Source: Bacteroidaceae bacterium
GTDB taxonomy: Bacteria > Bacteroidota > Bacteroidia > Bacteroidales > Bacteroidaceae
Assembly (NCBI GenBank): GCA_017465905.1
Contig: JAFTVE010000013.1
Span: forward strand, 149,237 to 213,236
Length of the DNA: 64,000 nt
Direction: 5' to 3'
Shown here: in pieces, positions 1-6,394 of the stretch
How the letters are laid out: each line of letters starts with the position of its first letter
How positions within the stretch are numbered: the stretch's first letter is position 1
The notes under the pieces: model-generated
What the model was told of the DNA's origin: nothing
What the model saw: the letters and a program-made list of their open reading frames with translations, nothing else
Database searches by the model: none
Translations under genes and position numbers: made by a program

Positions 1-442
1 CGTTCTGTTTGATGAGTACGATGGCGAGGTTGGCGATGGTCTCGTCGCCGCGTGTAGCGGCGAGCTCCATCCAATAGGCAACATCGCAATGTTCGCGCCC
101 GATGCGCTGTGCTGCAGCCAGTTCCTTGCTTCCCTGTTCCCATTGTCGCAATCCCCTCACACGCAAGTAGTCCTCGTAATCGGCGAGGAGCTCCAGTGCG
201 CTGGCCTTAGCCACATTGAACAGCTTCAGCTCTGTCTCCACCGAGGTAGCACCGGCTGTATACCCCTCCACGATATTCTGCTTTGCCGACCGTGCCGCCT
301 GCACCATCTGGTCGATGGTGCGGTCACCCCTCTTGAGGTAGCGTTCCGCAAAGAGGTAGGTGAGATCATAGATAATCATGGATTTCTGATAACAGATAAG
401 CTCCTCTATCTTCTTGCTGCCACGGTTGGGGATGATGTTCAT
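1..442 (-). CDS. Four-helix-bundle suffix domain protein (23S rRNA intervening-sequence-like), C-terminus cut by window edge
   Basis: The reverse strand reads without a stop from an ATG at 442 to the window start (about 147 codons). It begins MNIIPNRGSKKIEELI and continues with the helical stretch DRTIDQMVQAARSAKQNIVEGY. The motif AARSxxxNIVEG is the hallmark of the four-helix-bundle proteins first known from 23S rRNA intervening sequences; longer Bacteroidales forms are named four helix bundle suffix proteins. Their function is unknown, and an RNA- or protein-binding scaffold is usually guessed. A clean promoter lies 41 bases upstream. It reads away from the DUF3987/DUF6371 pair and belongs to the same accessory block. 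Family call is firm; role unknown. Confidence 0.8.
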   Translation of the reverse strand, partial: MNIIPNRGSKKIEELICYQKSMIIYDLTYLFAERYLKRGDRTIDQMVQAARSAKQNIVEGYTAGATSVETELKLFNVAKASALELLADYEDYLRVRGLRQWEQGSKELAAAQRIGREHCDVAYWMELAATRGDETIANLAIVLIKQN

Positions 443-482
443 GGTTGATAGCGATTGGTTGTGAAAATGCTCTTGATCATTG

Positions 483-490
483 CAAATATA
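483..490 (-). promoter_or_regulatory. -7 box (TATATTTG) for the four-helix-bundle gene
   Basis: On the reverse strand TATATTTG matches the Bacteroidetes -7 consensus TAnnTTTG exactly. It lies 41 bases before the ATG at 442, leaving a leader of about 35 bases. Confidence 0.65.
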
Positions 491-560
491 GGTAATTATC
501 TGTTACTTGCAGCCTCGCGTGGGAGTTTTTTTAAGATTGGGGGGGATTTTTTGGGGGGGA

Positions 561-630
561 ATCAGGGGTTATTAAGGGAAATTAGGGGCTATTAGGGGTA
601 ATTAGGGGCGATTAAGGGCTGGTAGAGGCA
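561..630 (+). repeat. Phased decamer array, ATTARGGGNN x 7
   Basis: Seven consecutive 10-bp units start at 561, 571, 581, 591, 601, 611 and 621. They read ATCAGGGGTT, ATTAAGGGAA, ATTAGGGGCT, ATTAGGGGTA, ATTAGGGGCG, ATTAAGGGCT and the degenerate GGTAGAGGCA. The last two bases vary while the core is kept, so the period is one helical turn. A 6-bp hairpin (GGCCAG 636-641, CTGGCC 650-655) links it to the inverted array that follows. It is not coding on either strand. It looks like an iteron-type binding array, but that is inference. Confidence 0.75.
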
Positions 631-653
631 GTTCTGGCCAGAAACACTACTGG

Positions 654-740
654 CCCCTAATAACCCCTAATCGCCTTTAATTCCCTGCAGTGAGTGGCAT
701 CCCCTAATAGCCCCTACCTGCCCCTAATCTCCCCTAATCC
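654..740 (-). repeat. Inverted phased decamer array, CCCCTAATNN, running into the end of the coiled-coil gene
   Basis: This is the same decamer as at 561-630 in the opposite orientation. Units begin at 654, 664 and 674; after a 17-base break they resume at 701, 711, 721 and 731. The last units encode the C-terminus of the reverse-strand gene at 724-1353, whose TAG stop (724-726) is itself part of a TTAGGGG unit. The array and the gene end have therefore evolved together, or the array spread into the gene. Confidence 0.75.
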
Positions 741-1353
741 CCATCACCTTCTTCATCACCGACGCCACGTCGTAGTGGCGGTGGTAGGTGGCTGCAGGCA
801 CCTTGTGGGCGAGCGAGGGCCAGTGCTCGAAGGGCTTCTCGAAGATGGTGCCTGCGATGGCCTTCAGCGAGCTGAGCTTGAGCGGTACACGCATCTTGTC
901 CATGCCGCGGGCCGTCATGACCTTCACGAACTGCGTGTACCCTGCGGGGTAGTCGAGATGGTCCACCAGGATGCGGTATATGCCCCACCACTGGCGCCCC
1001 ATGGTGATGAGCGGCTCGCCGTTGTTGTCGGTCATGGCCATGAGCTCGGCGATGGCGGCATCCACGCGCACCTCCTCCTCGCTGCCTGCATGCTCCTCAT
1101 ACATGTAGAGCAAGCGTTGCATGCTTTCGCAGCGGTCGAGCAGTTCGTCGTAGCTGCGCTGCCACTCCGCGACATCGGTCTTCAGCTCATCGATGATGCG
1201 GCCCTGATGGGACACCTGTGCCTCGGCCAGCTCCCGCCGCGAGCGTTCCATATGCAGCTCGTCCTGCTGCGAGCGTATGGTCTGCTGCAGCTGGGCAATG
1301 TCGCGCTCGTGGCGCAGGTCGGCGAAACTCTTGGTCGGGGCAGTCTTTTTCAT
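724..1353 (-). CDS. Hypothetical coiled-coil protein between decamer arrays
   Basis: 209 aa. Residues about 5-95 are rich in charged heptads (RHERDIAQLQQTIRSQQDEL and onward), predicting a long N-terminal coiled coil. Residues about 100-205 form a compact aromatic domain containing MGRQWWGIYRIL, LDYPAG and HYDVASVMKKVMG. I do not recognise a named family. It has its own -7 box at 1407-1414. Phased decamer arrays lie on both sides (561-740 and 1589-1648), and the 3' array overlaps its last codons. It stands near the DUF3987 and DUF6371 genes but on the other strand. A DNA-binding partner of the arrays is possible but unproven. Confidence 0.7.
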   Translation of the reverse strand: MKKTAPTKSFADLRHERDIAQLQQTIRSQQDELHMERSRRELAEAQVSHQGRIIDELKTDVAEWQRSYDELLDRCESMQRLLYMYEEHAGSEEEVRVDAAIAELMAMTDNNGEPLITMGRQWWGIYRILVDHLDYPAGYTQFVKVMTARGMDKMRVPLKLSSLKAIAGTIFEKPFEHWPSLAHKVPAATYHRHYDVASVMKKVMGIRGD

Positions 1354-1406
1354 GGCGATAAGGGTTAATCAATCAATCAATTGAGGTCGAACAGGAAGAT
1401 GTGCTG

Positions 1407-1414
1407 CAAAGGTA
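1407..1414 (-). promoter_or_regulatory. -7 box (TACCTTTG) for the coiled-coil gene
   Basis: The reverse strand has a perfect TAnnTTTG, 54 bases before the ATG at 1353. The leader contains the tetramer repeat TCAA/TTGA around 1368-1383. Confidence 0.65.
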
Positions 1415-1588
1415 TATAATATTCCCCAATCGGCCACATCTGCAGGAGCGAAAAATACAGTGCAAAAGCGAGCTTTTTTTGGCTCGCTTTTACCCTTGCC
1501 GAAGGCTCAAAATCGGAAAGCAAACCCGAAAGCAGACTTCCCCCCACAACCCTTTGAGAAGTGCCCCCACATGCCTAACTTTGCACTA

Positions 1589-1648
1589 CCCCTAATGCCC
1601 CCTAATAGCCCCTAATAGCCCTTAATATCCCCTAATCCCCCCTAACAA
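1589..1648 (-). repeat. Phased decamer array, CCCCTAATNN x 6
   Basis: Six contiguous 10-bp units start at 1589, 1599, 1609, 1619, 1629 and 1639. They read CCCCTAATGC, CCCCTAATAG (twice), CCCTTAATAT, CCCCTAATCC and CCCCTAACAA. Period and core match the arrays at 561-740. The 1354-1974 gap that contains it holds no convincing gene; it holds the promoter at 1407, this array, repeat copy A and the first 30-bp inverted repeat. Confidence 0.75.
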
Positions 1649-1670
1649 AAAAAACCCATGAACACTCCCA

Positions 1671-1854
1671 AAAACGCCTATCCCTTTTTCAGAAATCGCC
1701 TATCCCATTTTGCAGAATCGCACTTGCCTTTTCTGAAAATCGCCTATGCGATTTTCGGCTCTTGCCGCTGCGGCATCGGGTATTGGATATTCCCGCGCGT
1801 TTCCGCCATTGCGCTGCCAGTGGCATGGTTACCTTCGGTCGGCAGGCGAACTTT
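1671..1854. repeat. Interspersed non-coding repeat, copy A
   Basis: About 184 bp, closely similar to 38414-38575. Shared blocks include AAAACGCCTATCCC, GCAGAATCGCACTTGCC, ATGAAAATCGCCTATGCGAT and GGTTACCTTCGGTCGGCAGG, all in the same order. The two copies differ by short indels, so the apparent reading frames are not conserved; this argues against a protein-coding role. Part of it (AAAGTTCGCctgCCGA on the reverse strand) is also weakly echoed just after the DUF3987 gene at 3547-3565. Confidence 0.8.
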
Positions 1855-1885
1855 GCTAACGTGCTGTATTGTAGCTGATTGATGG

Positions 1886-1915
1886 TAGTTAGTGGCGTTG
1901 ACGCCACTTCTTAAC
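1886..1915 (+). repeat. 30-bp inverted repeat, left copy (upstream of DUF3987 gene)
   Basis: Contains the 18-bp near-palindrome AGTGGCGTTGACGCCACT (1891-1908), flanked by TAGTT on the left and TCTTAAC on the right. The right copy at 3486-3515 is its reverse complement except for the central dinucleotide, which reads TG on the + strand in both. It ends 59 bases before the DUF3987 start codon. Confidence 0.85.
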
Positions 1916-1974
1916 TCTTTTTTCTGACAAACCTTAAGTAAATATCGACATAACCTTTTAATCTACATTGCTTT

Positions 1975-3516
1975 ATGAATACGCAAGAAATCATCCCACT
2001 TCTTGGCCAGCTCGATGGCCCGAAGCCTACACTGGAAGAGTTGAACACCTATGTTGACGATGCCGGTCATCGCCTTCCCCGGCCACTCGACCAGACCTTC
2101 TTCGACCGCCTGCCACCCCTCATCACCGATGTGCTGGCACACTATGCCACTTCCCCCATGCGCATCCAGCAGCTGCTGGCCTTGCTCACCCTCATGGGCA
2201 CGGTGACCATCCACTGCCGCGTGAGGCACGACAACCGCTACTACGGTACGGCACTCATGACGCTCATCTTTGGCTCTCCCGCCTCGGGCAAGGGTAGCAT
2301 CACCGACCTGCTCCCCTTGGTGCAGGGTATCGACCGCAAGGTGCGGGCCGACAGCCGCCGCGACATACGCCGTGCCCAACGTCTCATCGAGGTGCAGCGC
2401 CTCAAACGCCAACGCATGGGCCGTAGCCGCGACATGAATGAGGCCGACATCGAGCGTGCCGTCATGAGCGAAGACGATATCGAGGTGCCCATGCCCCGCT
2501 GCCATATGATAGCCGACAACATCACCGTGCCTGCCATGCTGCAATACCTCAAGGGCTATGAGCCGCATGCCCCCTTGCTCGCTGCCAGCGAGCTGCTCAC
2601 CATCGTGCAGCAGGCCAAGACCGACTTTGGCAACATGCGCGACCTGCTCCTGCGTGCCTTCCACGAGGAGCCCATGAGCTATGCCATCAAGACCGGGCAT
2701 GAGAGCATCTACCTGGAGCATGTGCGCCTGGGTGTACTGCTCAGCGGCACCTACGACTCGCTGCGCCTGTTCATGCCCACCGTGAGCGACGGCCTGCCCT
2801 CGCGCTTCCTCTTCTATGAGACCCCCAGCAACACCGCGTGGCGCACGGCGATGACACCCGATGAGAGTGCGGCGTTCAACACCACGCTGCGTCATACGGC
2901 AGGCGTCTTCGACAGCTTGCATGGCCTGCTCACCCGCTACGACAACAGCCACGAGGCCACCCCACGCCCCACGCTTGTGCTCACGGCCATGCAGGAGGAG
3001 TATCTGGAGCATGCCTTCAGCGAGATGAACGACTGGTATCTGGGTTACACCGCCAGCGAAGAGATACTCTCGGCTGTGCGCCGCCGCATCATCGATGCCA
3101 AGCGCATCATCATGCTGCTCTCCCTGTTGCGTGCCTACCATCGCCACGACTCGTGGGACGAGGCATTGGCATCGCCCCATATCGTGGCCGATGACGACGA
3201 CATCGACACCACCCTCATGCTTGTCGACTATCTCATGCGCCACAGCGTGGCGGCCTTCCGTCTCATACAGCCCCACCGCCCCGACGACGACCTCCCCGAG
3301 GAGTTCACCCCCATGCTCCATCTCGACATGCTGCCATCTACCTTCACTACGGCCGAGGCCATAGACGTGGGCAAGCACGGCGCCTTGTCGGAGAGCGCCA
3401 CCAAGCGTCGCATCCGAAACTGGGCCAATGCGAAGTTTATCAAAAAGTTAGAACGCGGAAAATATGCCAAGTGTATGCAAAAACAGTTAAGAAGTGGCGT
3501 TGACGCCACTAACTAA
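1975..3516 (+). CDS. DUF3987-family P-loop protein (primase/helicase-like)
   Basis: 513 aa. The N-terminal third leads into a Walker A motif, GSPASGKGS, at about residues 101-109, in the setting LIFGSPASGKGSITDLLPL typical of DUF3987. The family is found in genomic islands and phage-like regions of Bacteroidetes and is usually annotated as a helicase/primase-like ATPase; biochemical activity is inferred from the fold only. The last residues (RSGVDATN) and the stop are encoded by the right-hand 30-bp inverted repeat. The DUF6371-like gene begins 20 bases downstream, so the two are probably co-transcribed. No clear -7 box precedes it. Confidence 0.85.
   Translation: MNTQEIIPLLGQLDGPKPTLEELNTYVDDAGHRLPRPLDQTFFDRLPPLITDVLAHYATSPMRIQQLLALLTLMGTVTIHCRVRHDNRYYGTALMTLIFGSPASGKGSITDLLPLVQGIDRKVRADSRRDIRRAQRLIEVQRLKRQRMGRSRDMNEADIERAVMSEDDIEVPMPRCHMIADNITVPAMLQYLKGYEPHAPLLAASELLTIVQQAKTDFGNMRDLLLRAFHEEPMSYAIKTGHESIYLEHVRLGVLLSGTYDSLRLFMPTVSDGLPSRFLFYETPSNTAWRTAMTPDESAAFNTTLRHTAGVFDSLHGLLTRYDNSHEATPRPTLVLTAMQEEYLEHAFSEMNDWYLGYTASEEILSAVRRRIIDAKRIIMLLSLLRAYHRHDSWDEALASPHIVADDDDIDTTLMLVDYLMRHSVAAFRLIQPHRPDDDLPEEFTPMLHLDMLPSTFTTAEAIDVGKHGALSESATKRRIRNWANAKFIKKLERGKYAKCMQKQLRSGVDATN
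3486..3515 (-). repeat. 30-bp inverted repeat, right copy (3' end of DUF3987 gene)
   Basis: Reverse complement of 1886-1915 except for the central two bases. It overlaps the last ten codons of the DUF3987 gene. Outside both copies, exactly 31 bases beyond TAACTA, the sequence AAAGTTCGC occurs again, so weak similarity extends about 50 bases outward. Confidence 0.85.
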
Positions 3517-3536
3517 GGTAAAGCGTCTGACCTGCA

Positions 3537-4610
3537 ATGAATTACAAAAGTTCGCTCCCCGAACTTTCCATCAACTGTCATCCCCAAACTCAAAAACTCG
3601 ATATGCGTTACCGATTAGCCACCTACCGCGAGTGCAAGGCACACCGCGAATGGAACACCACCTGCCCTTCGTGCGGGCGCCGTGGCAAGTTCTCCCCCTA
3701 CATCGACACCGCGACCATGCGCCCCGTCGACGACCGCCAATGCGGCCGCTGCAACCGCCTCTCCAACTGCGGATACCACCTGCCGCCGAGGATGCTGGCC
3801 TCCCCCAATCCCCTCCCGAAGAGGGGGCTTGCAGAGTCCGCGATGTCTGCAGCTCCCTCCCTTCGGGGGAGGGCGGGGGGAGAGGCCGCATTTTATGAGA
3901 AGATGCGCCGCGCCTGCGAGCAGTCGCAGCCCTGGGGCAGCCATCTGGTGACCTGGCTGCGCACCCGCTTCCCTCGCGAGCAGGTGGCCGCCGCACTGAA
4001 GCGCTACCGCGTGGGCGGCACACCCGACGGAACCACCCTCTGGTGGCAGATCGACGAGCAGGGACGCGTGCACACCGGAAAGGCCATGCAGTATAATCCC
4101 CTTACAGGACACCGCGTGAAGGAGCAAGGATTCCCTGTCAACTGGGCACACCGCATGCGCCTCTATGGCGAGCCGTCCGAACTGGTGGTGGAGCAATGCC
4201 TGTTTGGAGAACATTTGGCCTCCCCCCTGCCCCTCCCAAGGAGGGGTGACTCGAACACCGCGATGCAAGATTCCCCTCCCTGGGAGGGGTTAGGGGAGGC
4301 CCCCCTTTGTCTTGTCGAAAGCGAGAAGACCGCCCTCATCATGAGTTTGATAAAGCCCGACTGCGTGTGGCTCGCCACCGGCGGCAAGGCAAACTTCAAG
4401 GAGTCGATGCTCGCGCCCCTGCTCGGCCACGAGGTCGCCGTATACCCCGATGCCGATGCCCTCACGGATTGGTACGCCCGCGCCGTGGGGATGAACCGCA
4501 CCCTCGGCACACGCCTCCACATCCCCACCTGGTACTACGACCTGATGAACCACGACGAAGCACGCCGCGCAGGATGGGACCTGGCGGACGTTATTTTGTG
4601 GAAAGAGTGA
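3537..4610 (+). CDS. DUF6371-like zinc-ribbon (primase-like) protein with two in-frame palindromic insertions
   Basis: 357 aa; an internal ATG at 3603 (MRYRLATYREC) is an equally plausible start. A Cys4 zinc ribbon (CPSCGRRG ... CGRCNRLSNCG) sits near residues 43-80, like the N-terminal zinc fingers of DnaG-type primases. The C-terminal part (LVESEKTALIMSL, LATGGKANF, VAVYPDADAL) resembles a Toprim fold: a conserved Glu, then a D-A-D motif. This matches DUF6371 proteins that accompany DUF3987. Two stretches, about residues 87-117 and 227-255, are proline/arginine/glycine-rich, resemble each other, and are encoded by palindromic DNA repeats; they look like insertions into the original protein. 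Confidence 0.8.
   Translation: MNYKSSLPELSINCHPQTQKLDMRYRLATYRECKAHREWNTTCPSCGRRGKFSPYIDTATMRPVDDRQCGRCNRLSNCGYHLPPRMLASPNPLPKRGLAESAMSAAPSLRGRAGGEAAFYEKMRRACEQSQPWGSHLVTWLRTRFPREQVAAALKRYRVGGTPDGTTLWWQIDEQGRVHTGKAMQYNPLTGHRVKEQGFPVNWAHRMRLYGEPSELVVEQCLFGEHLASPLPLPRRGDSNTAMQDSPPWEGLGEAPLCLVESEKTALIMSLIKPDCVWLATGGKANFKESMLAPLLGHEVAVYPDADALTDWYARAVGMNRTLGTRLHIPTWYYDLMNHDEARRAGWDLADVILWKE
3797..3887. repeat. Intragenic palindromic element, copy 1
   Basis: Bounded by GGCCTCCCCC (3797-3806) and GGGGGGAGAGGCC (ends 3887). Internal arms CCCCTCCCgaaGAGGGGG and CTCCCTCCCTTCGGGGGAG form further hairpins. It is read in frame with the host gene as LASPNPLPKRG...RAGGEA. It resembles the CCTCCC/GGGAGG hairpin repeats found between genes in many Bacteroidetes, here inside a coding sequence. 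Confidence 0.75.
4217..4301. repeat. Intragenic palindromic element, copy 2
   Basis: Bounded by GGCCTCCCCC (4217-4226) and TTAGGGGAGGCC (ends 4301), with an internal hairpin CCCCTCCCtGGGAGGGG (4273-4289). It is translated in frame as LASPLPLPRRG...GLGEAP, clearly related to copy 1 in DNA and peptide. The two copies differ in length by 6 bases, a multiple of three. Confidence 0.75.
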
Positions 4611-4647
4611 AGATACTCACGCTCATAGCAAAAAGCTCAAGTATTCT

Positions 4648-4672
4648 CCGTATCTTTGCAAAAAAGATACGG
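4648..4672 (+). promoter_or_regulatory. Promoter -7 box inside a perfect 10-bp inverted repeat
   Basis: CCGTATCTTT and AAAGATACGG form perfect 10-bp arms around a 5-base spacer. The left arm contains TATCTTTG (4651-4658), a perfect TAnnTTTG, 17 bases before the ATG at 4675. The dyad overlaps the expected transcription start, so it could be an operator or a leader hairpin that masks the start region. Confidence 0.6.
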
Positions 4673-4674
4673 AC

Positions 4675-5475
4675 ATGAATATAAAAAAGACTCTCTCGAT
4701 CGTAGGATGTGGCAAACTGGGCAGTATCGTTGCCGATGCCATCCGCAATGGAATCCTCTCTGAATATGAACTTATTGGAGTGTACTCCCGTACCCGTAGC
4801 AAGGCCGAGGCCTTGGCTGCACGCATGGCATGCGACAAGCAGGCACCTGCTGTGTGCGACAGCATCGGTGAGTTGCTTGCCCTGAAGCCTGACTACATCG
4901 TGGAGGCTGCTTCGCCTGCAGCCATGCGCGAACTTGCCCTGCCGGCCCTGCGTGGCGGCTCCTCGGTGGTGACACTCTCCATCGGCGCTTTTGCCGATGA
5001 TGCCTTCTATGCCGAGGTGATGCAGACGGCCAAGGCCTGCGGCACACATGTCTATGTGGTGTCGGGTGCGACCGGTGGCTTCGATGTGCTGCAAACGGCT
5101 ACATTGATGGGCGGGGCTACGGCACGCTTCTTCAACGAGAAGGGTCCCAATGCCTTGCGTGGCACGGCTGTATACGACGAGTCCCTGCAGACCGAGCAAC
5201 GCACCGTGTTCACCGGTACAGCCAAGGAGGCAATAGCCATGTTCCCCACCAAGGTGAATGTGACCGTAGCTGCTTCACGTGCCTCGGTAGGCCCAGAGCA
5301 GATGCATGTGACCATGCAGTCGACTCCCGGATTCGTGGGCGACACCCAACGGGTGGAAATCAAGAATGAGCAGGTGCATGCGGTCATTGATGTCTACAGC
5401 GCCACTGCCGAGATTGCAGGATGGTCGGTAGTGAGCACACTGCTCAATATTGCCTCGCCGATAGTGTTTATTTGA
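4675..5475 (+). CDS. L-aspartate dehydrogenase-like NAD(P)-dependent oxidoreductase (DUF108 family)
   Basis: 266 aa, the usual length for NadX-type enzymes. An N-terminal Rossmann motif (IVGCGKLGSIVADAI) binds NAD(P). The central region (IVEAASPAAMREL, SGATGGFDVL) and the C-terminal FPTKVNVTVAAS match the aspartate dehydrogenase / DUF108 fold. Known members deaminate L-aspartate to iminoaspartate or act on related amino acids. No nadA or nadC lies nearby. The neighbour is a dehydrogenase / sulfatase / FucP operon on the other strand, which leaves a carbohydrate-linked substrate open. Its last 8 bases overlap the end of that convergent operon. Confidence 0.7.
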   Translation: MNIKKTLSIVGCGKLGSIVADAIRNGILSEYELIGVYSRTRSKAEALAARMACDKQAPAVCDSIGELLALKPDYIVEAASPAAMRELALPALRGGSSVVTLSIGAFADDAFYAEVMQTAKACGTHVYVVSGATGGFDVLQTATLMGGATARFFNEKGPNALRGTAVYDESLQTEQRTVFTGTAKEAIAMFPTKVNVTVAASRASVGPEQMHVTMQSTPGFVGDTQRVEIKNEQVHAVIDVYSATAEIAGWSVVSTLLNIASPIVFI

Positions 5476-6394
5476 GATACTCCCGGATGTTGTTCAGCAC
5501 CTTCTCGCTCAGGCGGTCAAAGGCCTGGCGGGTTCGGCCGGTAGAGACATCGACGCATCGCACCTTAGGATGGCCGAGCAGATGACGGCCACCCAAGGCC
5601 CCTACGGTATCGCAATAGAGGCGGTTGTCGCCACCATCGAGCCACTGCAACAGTGCCGGCTCGTCCCATGCAGGCGACAGGCCGGTGTTGAACAGCACCT
5701 TGTGGTTGCCCAGATGCTGCATCTCCTCTTCGTGCAGGAGCACCGTATTCTTGTTGAGGCAGCAGAAGACAACCTCGCTCCACTCCAGTAACTCGGGCAG
5801 CGGCATGTAGCTGTAGCCCTTTTCCTTGGCAGCAGGCTTCTCGCCTCGGGCAAAATAGGCGATGTCGGCACCGAAGAAATGCATGGCATCGGCAATCATT
5901 CCACCCGACTTGCCAAGTCCCACGACACCCACCTTGAGTCCGGTGATTTCGCGGGGCATGCCCTCCCAAGGCTCTTCGCCGAAGCCGTGGAGCAGGCGCA
6001 CCAGCTCGCTTGTCACATACTCGACAACACCCTCGTCGCCATAATCCCGAATACCGGTAACAGTGATGCCATGGGCCTCGGCGTAGCGGATATCTACATT
6101 GGCACTCTCGGGCGAATAGAGCGAGCAGCACATACCCACATATTTGATATGGGGGCATTGCGCCATGATCTCGGCAGTGAGTGTTGAGGTATAGCTCAGC
6201 AGCACGGCATCGGCATCATCTATGCGCCTCACAATCTCTGCAGCATCTGCAGGGATGTCTTCGTGGAGCACAACCTCTTGGGCATAGTCATATAGCTTCC
6301 TCTCCGCTGACGGGATGAGGCTTACGGGTTCAATGGCAACAAGTTTTCTGAACATGGGATATTGCATATTAATGGTTTGTAAGAACTGTTTCAC
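5468..6394 (-). CDS. D-isomer-specific 2-hydroxyacid dehydrogenase family protein
   Basis: 308 aa. The NAD-binding motif GVVGLGKSGGMIADAM lies near residue 155, followed by the typical VVFCCLNKNT and FNTGLSP segments. An Arg occurs in the usual place, but the RG...E...H catalytic set is not fully canonical, so the substrate is uncertain. It starts with GTG at 6394, overlapping the sulfatase stop (GTGA) and suggesting translational coupling; an ATG at 6367 is an alternative. It is the last gene of the fucP / sulfatase operon and probably oxidises or reduces a sugar-derived acid. Confidence 0.75.
   Translation of the reverse strand: MKQFLQTINMQYPMFRKLVAIEPVSLIPSAERKLYDYAQEVVLHEDIPADAAEIVRRIDDADAVLLSYTSTLTAEIMAQCPHIKYVGMCCSLYSPESANVDIRYAEAHGITVTGIRDYGDEGVVEYVTSELVRLLHGFGEEPWEGMPREITGLKVGVVGLGKSGGMIADAMHFFGADIAYFARGEKPAAKEKGYSYMPLPELLEWSEVVFCCLNKNTVLLHEEEMQHLGNHKVLFNTGLSPAWDEPALLQWLDGGDNRLYCDTVGALGGRHLLGHPKVRCVDVSTGRTRQAFDRLSEKVLNNIREYLK

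Noticed and set aside
561-740. Telomere-like end of a linear replicon
   Set aside because: TTAGGGG resembles telomeric DNA, but the units are 10 bp with variable bases, inverted, and internal to the chromosome.
694-1368. Long open frame on the + strand opposite the coiled-coil gene
   Set aside because: It mirrors the reverse-strand gene, has no family pattern, and starts inside the decamer array; GC-rich genes in this window produce many such antisense frames.
561-1648. CRISPR array
   Set aside because: The repeats are 10-bp units without unique spacers of 25-40 bp, and no cas genes are present.
1689-1907. Short frame beginning MASTPLTTINQLQ, with a similar peptide (MALTPLTKVKRLT) starting at 3494
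   Set aside because: The likeness comes from the shared 30-bp repeat and its flank; copy B of the adjoining repeat breaks the frame, so a conserved peptide is not supported.
1963-3378. 471-codon frame antisense to the DUF3987 gene
   Set aside because: Shadow frame of a GC-biased gene; the sense frame has a Walker A motif and family match.
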